From Streptosporangiales bacterium (GTDB lineage Bacteria > Actinomycetota > Actinomycetes > Streptosporangiales > WHSR01), in NCBI GenBank assembly GCA_009379995.1, contig WHSR01000069.1:1-32793 (forward strand): a stretch of DNA of 32,793 nucleotides. The letters are read 5' to 3'. Positions 1 through 7,511 of the stretch are shown one piece after another. The notes below the pieces were generated by a model. The model was not told the DNA's origin, did no database searches, and saw nothing but the letters and a program-made list of their open reading frames with translations. Within the stretch, counting starts at the first letter, position 1. Every line of letters starts with the position of its first letter. The translations under genes and the position numbers were made by a program.

Positions 1-1
1 C

Positions 2-724
2 GTCCTCGTCTCGGTGGCGCTGGCCGCGGCGGCGCTGTCCGGCCGCCCCGCCCTGGCGGTCGGTGTGCTCGTCGTCCAGGTGGCGCTCGTCTTCGGCTGG
101 GTGCGTGTCGTCGACGTCCCGGGCGGACGAGGCGGGCTCGTCATAGGCATCGGCGCGGCCCTTGCCGTGGACGCCCTGCTGTTTCTCGGGCCGGCGTCGG
201 CGACCCCGAGCCTGGAGCCCTCCGCGACCGTGCTTGCCGCCGCATGCCTGGCTGCGCTGTTCCACCAGCTGTTCCGCGGAGGGGAACGTACCGACGTCGC
301 CGATTCGCTGGCCGCGTGCCTGTTCGCCGCCGTCCTCGTGGTGCTCGCCGCGGCGTGGCTGGCCGCGCACACCGAGCGCATCGAGGCCTACGTCCTCGCC
401 GCGATGCTGGCCGCGCTGGCCGCCGCCGCGTTGGTCGAGGTAGCTGCCAGCGCACTGCGGCTGCCGCGCACGTTCCGGGCGTTGGTAGGCATCGTCGCCG
501 CGGCGGCCGCGGGTGCCGGTGCGGCGACGCGCCTGGCGGCCCTGCCCCTGACGACGGGAGCGGTGCTCGGGATCACGGCGGGGATCCTCGGAGCCGCCGG
601 GTTCGGTGCTGCCGCGCTGTCTCGCCGGTACGCCAGCGACCGAGCCGTGTTCGCCGCTACGATCCCGCTCGCAGTAGTTGGCCCGGCCGCGTACTTCCTC
701 GGCCGGCTTCTGGGCGGCGGGTGA
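2..724 (+). CDS. Multipass membrane protein, 5' end outside window
   Basis: The reading frame is open to the left edge, so the gene is probably cut by the window; the first start codon inside is GTG at 14. The product is very rich in Ala, Leu and Val, with about seven hydrophobic segments separated by short charged loops (such as FRGGERTDVADS and HTERIEAY), which fits an integral membrane protein of the cytoplasmic membrane. I see no catalytic or transporter signature and cannot assign a family. It lies 70 bases upstream of the LmeA-like gene on the same strand and may be cotranscribed with it. The coding call is secure from length, codon bias and hydrophobic periodicity; the function is unknown. 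Confidence 0.7.
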   Translation, partial: VLVSVALAAAALSGRPALAVGVLVVQVALVFGWVRVVDVPGGRGGLVIGIGAALAVDALLFLGPASATPSLEPSATVLAAACLAALFHQLFRGGERTDVADSLAACLFAAVLVVLAAAWLAAHTERIEAYVLAAMLAALAAAALVEVAASALRLPRTFRALVGIVAAAAAGAGAATRLAALPLTTGAVLGITAGILGAAGFGAAALSRRYASDRAVFAATIPLAVVGPAAYFLGRLLGGG

Positions 725-794
725 CCCGCCGGGCGCGACGCCGTCCCGACCCTATGCACGCAAGACCGGCGAGGAAGAGAGCGGTACGCCAACG

Positions 795-1475
795 ATGCGA
801 AAGCTCATCATCACGCTGCTCGTACTCGCTGCCCTGCTGGTCGTGGTGGACCGGGTGACGCAGGCCGCAGCGCAGCGGGAGGTGGCGCAGCAGGTCGCGC
901 AGACATACGACCTGCCGGATGAGCCGGACGTGCGAATCCGGGGCTTCCCGTTCCTCACCCAGGCCCTGGGCGGACGCTACCGGGAGATCGACATGATCAC
1001 GCAGAAGATCACCGTGGAGGACTTTCGGCTCGAGCGGCTGGACGTGCAGCTGAACGACGTCGATGCTCCGTTGCAGGCGCTTCTTCAGCGCGACATCTCG
1101 GAGGTCAGTGCGCAGACCGTTTCGGGTCACGTGCTGGTCGGGTTTTCCGAGGTCCGGCGCCACCTTCCGGGCGGGATGCAGGTACGGGCCCGCGGCGACG
1201 ACCTGGAGCTGCGCGGGCGGGCCACGGTGTTCGGCCGCAGCGTCCCGGTGACCGCTGTCGTTGACGTGGCCGCCCGGGGACGGACCGTCACGTTCCGGCC
1301 GACACAGATCGAGGTCAACGGCGTTCCGGGCGGCTCGTTCCTGCGGGACCGATTCTCCCTCACTTTGTCCCTCCGGGAGCTGCCGATGGGGCTCAGGCCG
1401 ACCGATGTCCGGGTCACCGACGGTGGCGTACGGATCGCGGCCACGGCCGAGGACGTCGCCCTGAGCCGCATCTGA
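795..1475 (+). CDS. LmeA-like DUF2993 family protein
   Basis: The 226-residue product begins with one hydrophobic segment (MRKLIITLLVLAALLVVVD), a signal or anchor sequence, followed by a soluble domain. The pattern of an amphipathic QAAAQREVAQQV stretch, then RIRGFPFLTQALGGRYREID, is typical of DUF2993. In mycobacteria the family member LmeA is a cell-envelope protein needed for mannan elongation of lipomannan/lipoarabinomannan and binds phosphatidylinositol. By family, this protein should act outside the membrane on envelope lipoglycans, but its substrate here is inferred. The start is chosen at the ATG next to the signal sequence, with GAGGAAGAG about 15 bases upstream; the frame is open to 678, but that extension is low-complexity and overlaps the previous gene. 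Confidence 0.85.
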   Translation: MRKLIITLLVLAALLVVVDRVTQAAAQREVAQQVAQTYDLPDEPDVRIRGFPFLTQALGGRYREIDMITQKITVEDFRLERLDVQLNDVDAPLQALLQRDISEVSAQTVSGHVLVGFSEVRRHLPGGMQVRARGDDLELRGRATVFGRSVPVTAVVDVAARGRTVTFRPTQIEVNGVPGGSFLRDRFSLTLSLRELPMGLRPTDVRVTDGGVRIAATAEDVALSRI

Positions 1476-1497
1476 CCGACACCTCGGCGGCCGGAGC

Positions 1498-2496
1498 CTA
1501 CGGCGTGAGTACGGCGGCGCCGCTCACCCCGCCGGCGGCGAGGTCGGCCAGCGCCCGGTCGGCCGCGTCGAGCGGGTACGGCGTGACGGTCACCCGCAGC
1601 CGCAGCCGTTCCGCCAGCCGAAGGAACTCCTCGCCGTCCGCCCGTGTGTTTGCCGTCACGCTGCGCAGCGTGCGTTCCAGGAAAAGGTGACGCTGATAGT
1701 TCAGCGCGGGCAGATCGGTCAGGTGGATTCCGGCCACGGCGAGCGTGCCGCCGCGGTCCAGCGCGGCGAGGGCCCCGGGTACGAGATCGCCGGCGGGAGC
1801 GAAGAGCACCCCCGAGTCGAGCGGCTCGGGGGGAGGGTGGTCGGAATCCTGAGCCGAGGCCGCACCGAGGTCGAGCGCGAGCTTCCTCGCCTCCGCCGAG
1901 CGGGTGAACACGTGCACGGCGGCGCCCTCCGCGATGGCGACCTGCGCGGCGAGGTGGGCGGACCCGCCGAACCCCCAGATACCGAGCCGCCCGCCGGGAG
2001 GCAGGTCCGCCCGCCGCAACGCCCGGTAGCCGATGATGCCGGCGCACAGCAGCGGCGCGACCTGTTGGTCGTCCCATCCGGCGGGTAGCGGGTAGCCGTA
2101 CGCCTCGGGTACCACCGCGTACTCCGCGTATCCGCCGTGCTCGTCCCATCCGGTGTACCGGGACTCGGGGCAGAGGTTCTCCTGGCCGCGGCGGCAGTAC
2201 CGGCACGCGCCGCAGGTACCCCGCAGCCACGCCACGCCGACCCGGTCGCCGGCCTGGAACCTCCGGGCACCGTCGCCGGCCGCGACCACCTCCCCGACCA
2301 CCTCGTGCCCAGGGGTGACCCCCGGCCTGCGTGGCGGCAGGTCGCCCTCGGCGACGTGTAGGTCGGTACGGCAGACGCCGCAGGCGCGCACCCGAAGCAG
2401 TACCTCACCCGGGCCGGGCTCGGGCACCGGACGCTCGACGCGTCGCAACGGACCGGTCGCCACCGGACCCGGGGCGTGCACGATCCACGCCCGCAT
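1498..2496 (-). CDS. Zinc-dependent alcohol dehydrogenase
   Basis: This 332-residue medium-chain dehydrogenase/reductase carries a complete zinc signature. Catalytic zinc ligands are C42 (CGVCRTD) and the GHE motif at H64-E65. The structural zinc lobe has four cysteines at 95, 98, 101 and 109. The Rossmann fold starts near LGIWGFGGSAHLAAQ, a slightly degenerate GXGXXG. The family oxidises alcohols or reduces aldehydes with NAD(H) or NADP(H) in the cytosol; the substrate cannot be told. The subgroup with MRAWIV at the N-terminus and a short C-terminus is common in actinobacteria as a single-gene unit. I use the ATG at 2496; an in-frame GTG at 2505 would add three residues. It is convergent with the LmeA-like gene (22 bases between stops). 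Confidence 0.9.
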   Translation of the reverse strand: MRAWIVHAPGPVATGPLRRVERPVPEPGPGEVLLRVRACGVCRTDLHVAEGDLPPRRPGVTPGHEVVGEVVAAGDGARRFQAGDRVGVAWLRGTCGACRYCRRGQENLCPESRYTGWDEHGGYAEYAVVPEAYGYPLPAGWDDQQVAPLLCAGIIGYRALRRADLPPGGRLGIWGFGGSAHLAAQVAIAEGAAVHVFTRSAEARKLALDLGAASAQDSDHPPPEPLDSGVLFAPAGDLVPGALAALDRGGTLAVAGIHLTDLPALNYQRHLFLERTLRSVTANTRADGEEFLRLAERLRLRVTVTPYPLDAADRALADLAAGGVSGAAVLTP

Positions 2497-2532
2497 GCCC
2501 ACCACGCTAATCGACCGACCAATTGAGGGGAT

Positions 2533-4722
2533 CTACAGCGAGACCTCGAACCACACGGCCTTGCCCTCCCGGGTGGGTCGGGAGCCCCAGCGCCGGGCCA
2601 GCTGGTCGACCAGGTAGAGGCCGCGTCCGCCCTCGTCGTCGGCCTCGGCGCGGCGGATCCGGGGCAGCCGCAGGTCCTGGTCGAAGACCTCAACCCAGAC
2701 CGAGGAGATGCCCCGGCGCAGTCGCAGCCGGAACTCCTTGGCCTTGGCCGGGGCCGGATCGTCCAGGTCCACGTCCCACAGATCCTGGAAGAGCCCGGCC
2801 ACGCCGTCCAACCCCGGCTCCTGCCTCGGGCTGGGCGTCACCGAGGCGTGCAGAACCGCGTTGGTCACCACCTCGGAGACCAGCAGGCAGGCCAGGTCGA
2901 TGTGCTCGTCGCCCATCCCCCACTCGGTCAGCGTGTTGGCCGCGTTCCGGCGGGCCTCCGACACCATGACCGCGTCGGCGGGGAAGGTCCATTCCCGGAC
3001 CGCCAGCTCGTCCCGGTCGGACCGCAGGACGAGGATGGCCATGTCGTCGTCGATGTCGCCGGGCACCGCTTCCGCCGCGGTGTCGGCGAGCGTCTCCACA
3101 TCCTGGTCCGCCGCCGCGGCGACGGACTTCCGAAGGATGTCGAGCGCGTCGTCCTCGCTTATGTACTCGTCCACGTCCCTCGGACGGCGTTCGATCAGTC
3201 CGTCGGTGTAGAGGAACAGCGTCGCACCTGGGGACAGGTCCCGGGTGACCTCCTGGAACGGGTGACCACCGACGCCGAGCGGCACTCCGAGTTCCTTCTC
3301 GTCCATCATGAGCGTGGTGGCGTGCCCGTCGACGAGCAGAAGCGGCGCCGCGTGTCCGGCATTGGCCACCGACAGCTTGCGCGACCACGCGTCGTACACC
3401 AGGTACATGCAGGTGACGTACGGCGTGCGTACGTGCTCGACCCCGTAGGAGTCCTGCTCTTCCTCGCCGAGCGACCGCACCCACTCGTCGAGCTTGCCGA
3501 GGATCTCGCTCGGCGACCGGTCGTCCTGGGCGAACGCGCGCAGTGCCGCACGCAGCTGGCCCATGATCGCGGCCGCGTGTGCCCCTCGGCCCTCGACGTC
3601 ACCGATGACGATGCCGACCCTTCCGGCGGACAGCGGGATCACGTCGTACCAGTCGCCGCCGACCTGGGTTTGGATGCCCTGGCCCAGCCGCTCCAGCGGG
3701 GCGGCCGGCAGGTACCGGCACGCGATGCTCAGCCCGTCCACCTTGGGAATCTTCTGCGGCAGCAGCTCGCGCTGAAACGCCTCGGCCGTCCTGCGCTCCT
3801 CCTGGAACAGCAGGGCGTTGTCGATGGCGAGCGCGATGCGGGTGGCGATGGTGCCCATCAGGTCCTTGTCGAAGCCGTCGTAGATGGGGTTGCCGCGGTC
3901 GGTGAGCTTCGACTTGGCCACCGTCATGACGCCGTGCAGGACGCCGCGGGCGCACAGCGGCGCCGAGATGATCGACTGCACGCCCATCTCCCGGCACAGC
4001 CGGGTGCCTTCCTTGCTGACGGCGGGAATCCTGCTCCTGGCGAGCTCCTCGATCAGGATCGGCTCCTGGCGGGACATCGCCTTGGCGCAGTAGTGGTCGG
4101 TGGGGTACTCGATCGGCTCACCCGTCTTCGCCCAGGTCTCCGGCGGCGGCTCCCACCCCTCGGAGTGGTGCGAGACGTGCCGGACGAGCACGGCGTCGGT
4201 GTTGAACAGGTCGATGAAACAGTGGTCGGCGAACTGCGGTACGAGCGCCTCGGCCACCTGCCGCAGCGTGGCCTCGAGCACGAGCGAGCCCGCGAGCCTC
4301 TTGCCGATCTGGTCGAGCAGCCCGAACTTGTCCTGCTCCCGCTGGTTGCCCCGCTTCATCGCCTCGCGGGCGAAGATGGCTGTGCCGATGATCTCACCGG
4401 ACGGCGAGCGCCACGGCACCGCGTGCACCCGGGCGAAGATCTTCGAGCCGTCGCCCCGGTAGACGCAGAACGTGCCCTCCCAGATACCGCCCTTGAGCAC
4501 GTAGCGGGCCAGCTCCTCGGCCTGCGGGTGGTCCTCCTTGGCGATGCCGAGATCCATCAGCGACCGGCCGACCAGCATGCTGTCGGTCCAGATGGCCCGA
4601 CTGAACCGGAAGAGTCGCTGGGCGAAGCCGTTCCAATAGACCATGTTCCCGTACCGGTCGGTGACGACTGTCGCCATATCGACCTGGTCGAACACGTTCT
4701 GCGCCGGGACCCGCGGGTCCAT
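2533..4722 (-). CDS. PAS-GAF-SpoIIE phosphatase-HATPase signalling protein
   Basis: The 729-residue cytosolic protein has four domains in order: PAS (about 5-120; VVTDRYGNMVYWN), GAF (about 140-300), a SpoIIE/RsbU-type PP2C phosphatase (about 325-545; VGGDWYDV, GDVEGRG, YTDGLIE, DDDMAIL acidic metal-binding motifs) and a C-terminal RsbW-like histidine-kinase-type ATPase (about 560-729; SEVVTNAVLHA N-box, GGRGLYLVD). Such proteins control anti-sigma-factor antagonists in partner-switching networks; having both phosphatase and ATPase suggests it can dephosphorylate and rephosphorylate one antagonist. Start: ATG 4722 has GGAGGAGGAAGG ten bases upstream. The upstream ATG at 4755 would translate this Shine-Dalgarno as RREEEG, so it is less likely. 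A perfect 8-bp inverted repeat (4756-4763/4774-4781) lies just upstream. No partner anti-sigma gene is adjacent. Confidence 0.92.
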   Translation of the reverse strand: MDPRVPAQNVFDQVDMATVVTDRYGNMVYWNGFAQRLFRFSRAIWTDSMLVGRSLMDLGIAKEDHPQAEELARYVLKGGIWEGTFCVYRGDGSKIFARVHAVPWRSPSGEIIGTAIFAREAMKRGNQREQDKFGLLDQIGKRLAGSLVLEATLRQVAEALVPQFADHCFIDLFNTDAVLVRHVSHHSEGWEPPPETWAKTGEPIEYPTDHYCAKAMSRQEPILIEELARSRIPAVSKEGTRLCREMGVQSIISAPLCARGVLHGVMTVAKSKLTDRGNPIYDGFDKDLMGTIATRIALAIDNALLFQEERRTAEAFQRELLPQKIPKVDGLSIACRYLPAAPLERLGQGIQTQVGGDWYDVIPLSAGRVGIVIGDVEGRGAHAAAIMGQLRAALRAFAQDDRSPSEILGKLDEWVRSLGEEEQDSYGVEHVRTPYVTCMYLVYDAWSRKLSVANAGHAAPLLLVDGHATTLMMDEKELGVPLGVGGHPFQEVTRDLSPGATLFLYTDGLIERRPRDVDEYISEDDALDILRKSVAAAADQDVETLADTAAEAVPGDIDDDMAILVLRSDRDELAVREWTFPADAVMVSEARRNAANTLTEWGMGDEHIDLACLLVSEVVTNAVLHASVTPSPRQEPGLDGVAGLFQDLWDVDLDDPAPAKAKEFRLRLRRGISSVWVEVFDQDLRLPRIRRAEADDEGGRGLYLVDQLARRWGSRPTREGKAVWFEVSL

Positions 4723-4755
4723 CTCGGCCGGCCCTTCCTCCTCCCGACGGTTCAT

Positions 4756-4781
4756 CGTTCCGCCACCCGAGCAGCGGAACG
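4756..4781 (-). repeat. Hairpin upstream of phosphatase gene
   Basis: CGTTCCGC (4756-4763) and GCGGAACG (4774-4781) form a perfect 8-bp inverted repeat with a 10-base loop, just upstream of the phosphatase gene. It could be an operator or a leader hairpin. There is no T-tract, and the neighbouring ideR gene is transcribed in the same direction and ends 145 bases further right, so it could also end the ideR transcript. The role is unknown. Confidence 0.4.
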
Positions 4782-4926
4782 ACACGACGGGCGACGTGCG
4801 ACCACAGGCACTCCCTGTAACGGTGAAGTAACGAGGAGTTTGCCCTGCCTCGCGCCAGCTTTCAACGTGGATGCCACAAAGAGCCAGACACGGCGGAGTG
4901 CCGCGCCGACCCCGATCCCGAGCCGC

Positions 4927-5625
4927 TCAGGCCTTCGACACGAACAGGTGGCCGGCAACGAGACGGCTGAGTTCGATGCCATCGGTGTTCTCGTCACGCC
5001 TGACCCGTACTCCATCGTCGCTTGTTGCCAGGATCACCTCGTTGCCCGGCTGAATTCCGTTCTGCCTGAGTTTACGCATGAGCCCGGTGTCTTTTTGAAG
5101 CTGCTCGCTGATCCGGCGCATGATCGCCCGGGTGCCGGTCGCCGTCGCGACGTCGGTGATCGCGGCGAAGGGCTCCGGGTGCTCCGCGACCAGGTCCGAC
5201 TCCCCTAGCTCGGACAATCCCGGTATCGGGTTGCCGTGCGGACAGGTCGTCGGGTGCTCGAGCAGCTCCACGAGGCGATGCTCCACCGACTCGGAGATCA
5301 CATGCTCCCAGCGGCAGGCCTCGACGTGCACGTCCTCCCACGCCAGCCCGATCACGTCGACGAGGAGCCGCTCGGCGAGCCGATGCTTGCGCATCACCCG
5401 TACCGCGTAGTCGCGTCCTTGCGAGGTCAGCTCGAGGTGACGGTCGCCGTGCACGCGGAGCAGACCCACGCGCTCCATCCGGGCCACGGTCTGGCTGACT
5501 GTGGGCCCACTCTGCACGAGACGTTCGGCGATGCGGGCCCGGAGGGGGACGATGCCCTCTTCCTCTAGCTCGAAGATCGTCCGGAGATACATCTCCGTGG
5601 TGTCGATGAGCCCGTGTCCAGTCAA
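4927..5625 (-). CDS. ideR: DtxR/IdeR iron-dependent regulator
   Basis: The 232-residue protein is a clear DtxR-family metalloregulator: winged-helix DNA-binding domain (1-75; RIAERLVQSGPTVSQTVARM), dimerisation and metal domain (76-140), and a C-terminal SH3-like domain (about 150-230). All metal ligands match Corynebacterium DtxR shifted by two residues: M12, C104, E107, H108 (primary site) and H81, E85, H100 (ancillary site). The cysteine equivalent to DtxR C102 supports iron rather than manganese. With Fe(II) it should repress iron-uptake genes and tune storage and oxidative-stress genes. The start is a TTG, chosen because GGAGGGAG sits five bases upstream and it gives the family N-terminal length; the next ATG (5592) would remove the DTTEM segment. 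It diverges from udgX. Confidence 0.95.
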   Translation of the reverse strand: MTGHGLIDTTEMYLRTIFELEEEGIVPLRARIAERLVQSGPTVSQTVARMERVGLLRVHGDRHLELTSQGRDYAVRVMRKHRLAERLLVDVIGLAWEDVHVEACRWEHVISESVEHRLVELLEHPTTCPHGNPIPGLSELGESDLVAEHPEPFAAITDVATATGTRAIMRRISEQLQKDTGLMRKLRQNGIQPGNEVILATSDDGVRVRRDENTDGIELSRLVAGHLFVSKA

Positions 5626-5674
5626 GACTCCCTCCCAATCCCTACTCCGATGCTACGCCGAAACGCCCGAAGAG

Positions 5675-5689
5675 TGAGAACGATTCTCA
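5675..5689. promoter_or_regulatory. Fur-family-like palindromic operator
   Basis: TGAGAACGATTCTCA is a perfect 6-3-6 palindrome, 50 bases upstream of ideR and in the leader of udgX. It resembles the 7-1-7 boxes bound by Fur/Zur-family repressors (TGAnAAtnATTnTCA) and not the 19-bp DtxR/IdeR box. This suggests cross-regulation of ideR by a second metal or peroxide sensor. The regulator is not encoded in this window. Confidence 0.5.
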
Positions 5690-5810
5690 ACCGCGGGGCT
5701 TCGGGACCCGGCTCCTGGCGCGTCGGCGCATGACCGCAACCGGTCAGCGAGCCTCCGCCGAGGTCGTGCTGGCGACGCGTGCCGGAACGGGGCGCGGCAG
5801 AATTACAGAC

Positions 5811-6467
5811 GTGCCTGGTGAGCAGCCCAGCGCCAAGCCCTTCGTGCCGGCCGGCGCCGATCTGGACGATCTGCGGGAGGCGGCTGCCTCCTGCCGCGGC
5901 TGCCACCTGTACGAGGGCACCACCCAGACGGTCTTCAGCTCCGGCTCGCCGACCGCGCGTGTCGTACTGGTCGGCGAGCAACCGGGCGACCAGGAGGATC
6001 GGCAGGGCGCGCCGTTCGTCGGACCGGCCGGCAGGATGCTGGACAGGGCACTCGAGGAGGCGGGCATCGAGCGCGGCGACGCGTACGTCACCAACGCGGT
6101 CAAGCATTTCAAGTTCACCCGGTCCGGGCCGGGAAAGCGGCGCATCCACCAGACACCGACGGCCGTCGAGCTCGCCGCCTGCAAGCCGTGGTTGGTCGCG
6201 GAGCTACGCATCATCGATCCCGAGGTCGTCGTCTGCCTCGGCGCGACCGCCGGCAAGGCGCTCTTCGGTCCCGGGTTCCGGGTCACCAAGCAGCGCGGGG
6301 TCCTGCTGCCCCGTCCGCCGCTCGACGACCAGGAGGCGGCCCGGCAGAACGCCTTCGTCGTCGCCACCATCCATCCCTCGGCGGTGCTGCGTGCCGACGA
6401 CCCCGACGCGATGTACGCGGGCCTGGTGTCCGACCTGCGGGTGGCCGCGGCGGCGCTGGCCGCCTGA
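5811..6467 (+). CDS. udgX: UdgX uracil-DNA cross-linking glycosylase
   Basis: The 218-residue protein belongs to the uracil-DNA glycosylase superfamily, UdgX class. It has motif A GEQPGD (55-60), the H188PS motif near the C-terminus, and four cysteines for a [4Fe-4S] cluster (C28, C31, C124, C142; the last pair 17 residues apart, as in family 4). The R-loop KRRIH (109-113) is diagnostic: in Mycobacterium smegmatis UdgX the histidine here (H113) covalently bonds the abasic sugar after uracil excision, giving a suicidal DNA-protein complex. It should bind deaminated cytosine in DNA in the cytosol. The GTG start gives the usual family length (about 210); the frame extends to ATG 5730, but those 27 residues are not conserved and cover the regulatory region. 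It diverges from ideR. Confidence 0.95.
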   Translation: MPGEQPSAKPFVPAGADLDDLREAAASCRGCHLYEGTTQTVFSSGSPTARVVLVGEQPGDQEDRQGAPFVGPAGRMLDRALEEAGIERGDAYVTNAVKHFKFTRSGPGKRRIHQTPTAVELAACKPWLVAELRIIDPEVVVCLGATAGKALFGPGFRVTKQRGVLLPRPPLDDQEAARQNAFVVATIHPSAVLRADDPDAMYAGLVSDLRVAAAALAA

Positions 6468-6470
6468 TCC

Positions 6471-6489
6471 GATGAATGGGCCGTTCACC
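6471..6489. repeat. 19-bp dispersed palindrome, copy a
   Basis: GATGAATGGGCCGTTCACC lies three bases after the udgX stop codon. It is an imperfect dyad with a GGCC-like centre and matches three other copies at 8716-8734, 27718-27736 and 27748-27766. The flanks CCG on the left and CGG on the right are shared with copy b. Confidence 0.7.
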
Positions 6490-6715
6490 CGGTAGAACGG
6501 GTACGGGGCCACCCCGCGCCACCAAGCGCATGATGAGCGGGATCTTCCGCTGCGACCTGTGCTCTTCCGTGTTCAGCCGATGCTGGTCAACCTGCTGGGC
6601 CGGATCGGCGCGGACATAGCGCTCGACACCTGGACCTGCTGCCACTTCCGCAAACCCGACGACGAGGAGCCAACCATCGTCGCGGTGTAGATGGCGTAAT
6701 TCATCTGAAGTTGGC

Positions 6716-6721
6716 TAGGTT
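6716..6721 (+). promoter_or_regulatory. -10 box, probable leaderless start
   Basis: TAGGTT is followed by six bases and the ATG of the EspC-like/EEP C-half gene, which has no Shine-Dalgarno. The same TANNNT-N6-start layout recurs at several other genes of this window, so the transcript probably begins at or near the A of the start codon. No clear -35 was seen. Confidence 0.5.
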
Positions 6722-6727
6722 CGTGGC

Positions 6728-7477
6728 ATGGGTCAGATCTCCACCTACATGGATTACGAGCGGGTCCGGCGGTTGGCCGACCAGGTGACCCAGGCGGCCA
6801 GCACGCTGCGGGGCGGGCGTAACGCCTTAGGGCAAGGGCCCGGCGTCGGGGCATCGGTGCCGAATCCATTCGGGGACGATCCGTTTATTGCTCTCGGGAC
6901 CGCGTTCGGCAACACCGATAACGCGCGCTCCTGCCAGGCCGCCTACCACCAGGTCCAGGGTGCCGGGGACACCGCGACCGAGCGACTCGGCGCCGTGCTG
7001 GACTCCGATGTGGAGCGGCTCGGCCAGGTGATCACCTGCTTCCAGCAGACGGATCACGACGCGGCCGACCGGATCTGTGCCGCCGGCAGCCGGGGCATGG
7101 ACGTCCTCAGCGCCCACGTACACAGCCACGGCAGCGGCAGCGCCGACAACGACGACCTGGTACGGTCCGGCCAGATCGACAGGCTCGGGGACGCGGTCGA
7201 CCGCCCGACGGTGATCGGTGCGGACCTCAACGCGGAGGCCTCCGACGGCAACAAGTCGGCGGAGGAGATAAACGAGTTCGAGGAGAGGGGCTTCGACGTC
7301 CACTCCGGAGGCGTCGACGAAGACGGCGAGGTCGTCGGGACCTCCGCGGCCGGCAAGCGCGTCGACTACGTGGTCACCTCGCCTACCATCCGCACCACCG
7401 GCCCACCTCAGCTGGTCGACGGCGGACCGTCCGACCACGACGGCCAACGGGCGGACATCGTCGTTCCGGACTGGTGA
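6728..7477 (+). CDS. EspC/WXG100-like domain fused to C-terminal half of EEP nuclease/phosphatase
   Basis: Residues 1-115 of this 249-residue protein look like a small type VII secretion substrate of the EspC/WXG100-like class: two alanine-rich amphipathic helices and FQQTD (105-109), a variant of the YxxxD/E export signal, followed by HDAADRI. Residues 124-249 match only the C-terminal half of an EEP (DNase I-like) domain: the DVLSAHVHSHG strand (H130), GADLN (D166, N168), VDYV (D213) and SDHDGQ (D236, H237). The first half of the fold, with its metal-binding Asn and Glu, is absent here but is encoded by the convergent gene ending at 7502. Alone this half should be inactive. It may be one part of a split secreted effector or the product of a local inversion. 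There is no Shine-Dalgarno; a TAGGTT box sits six bases before the ATG. Confidence 0.85.
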   Translation: MGQISTYMDYERVRRLADQVTQAASTLRGGRNALGQGPGVGASVPNPFGDDPFIALGTAFGNTDNARSCQAAYHQVQGAGDTATERLGAVLDSDVERLGQVITCFQQTDHDAADRICAAGSRGMDVLSAHVHSHGSGSADNDDLVRSGQIDRLGDAVDRPTVIGADLNAEASDGNKSAEEINEFEERGFDVHSGGVDEDGEVVGTSAAGKRVDYVVTSPTIRTTGPPQLVDGGPSDHDGQRADIVVPDW

Positions 7478-7511
7478 GCGGGCGCACCCCGCCAAAGGCC
7501 CCTACCGGCGG
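7080..7511. repeat. 10-bp inverted repeat bounding the EEP C-half
   Basis: CCGCCGGCAG at 7080-7089 and CTACCGGCGG at 7502-7511 (read on the other strand as CCGCCGGTAG) form an inverted repeat with nine of ten matches. The left copy lies at the junction between the EspC-like domain and the EEP half. The right copy spans the last codons and stop of the partner gene. These are the two breakpoints expected for an inversion of the intervening 412 bases. The motif is G+C-rich and could recur by chance. Confidence 0.4.

Noticed and set aside
2848..5208. A plus-strand frame of nearly 790 codons
   Set aside because: It is antisense to the phosphatase and ideR genes, which have full conserved motifs. 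Long antisense frames are common at this G+C content.
6528..6690. Short frames in the udgX/EspC gap, one starting MMSGIFRCDLC and another, in a different frame, ending TWTCCHFRKPDDEEPTIVAV
   Set aside because: They could be two parts of a frameshifted zinc-binding peptide, but neither has a ribosome site and I recognise no family. Too weak to annotate.
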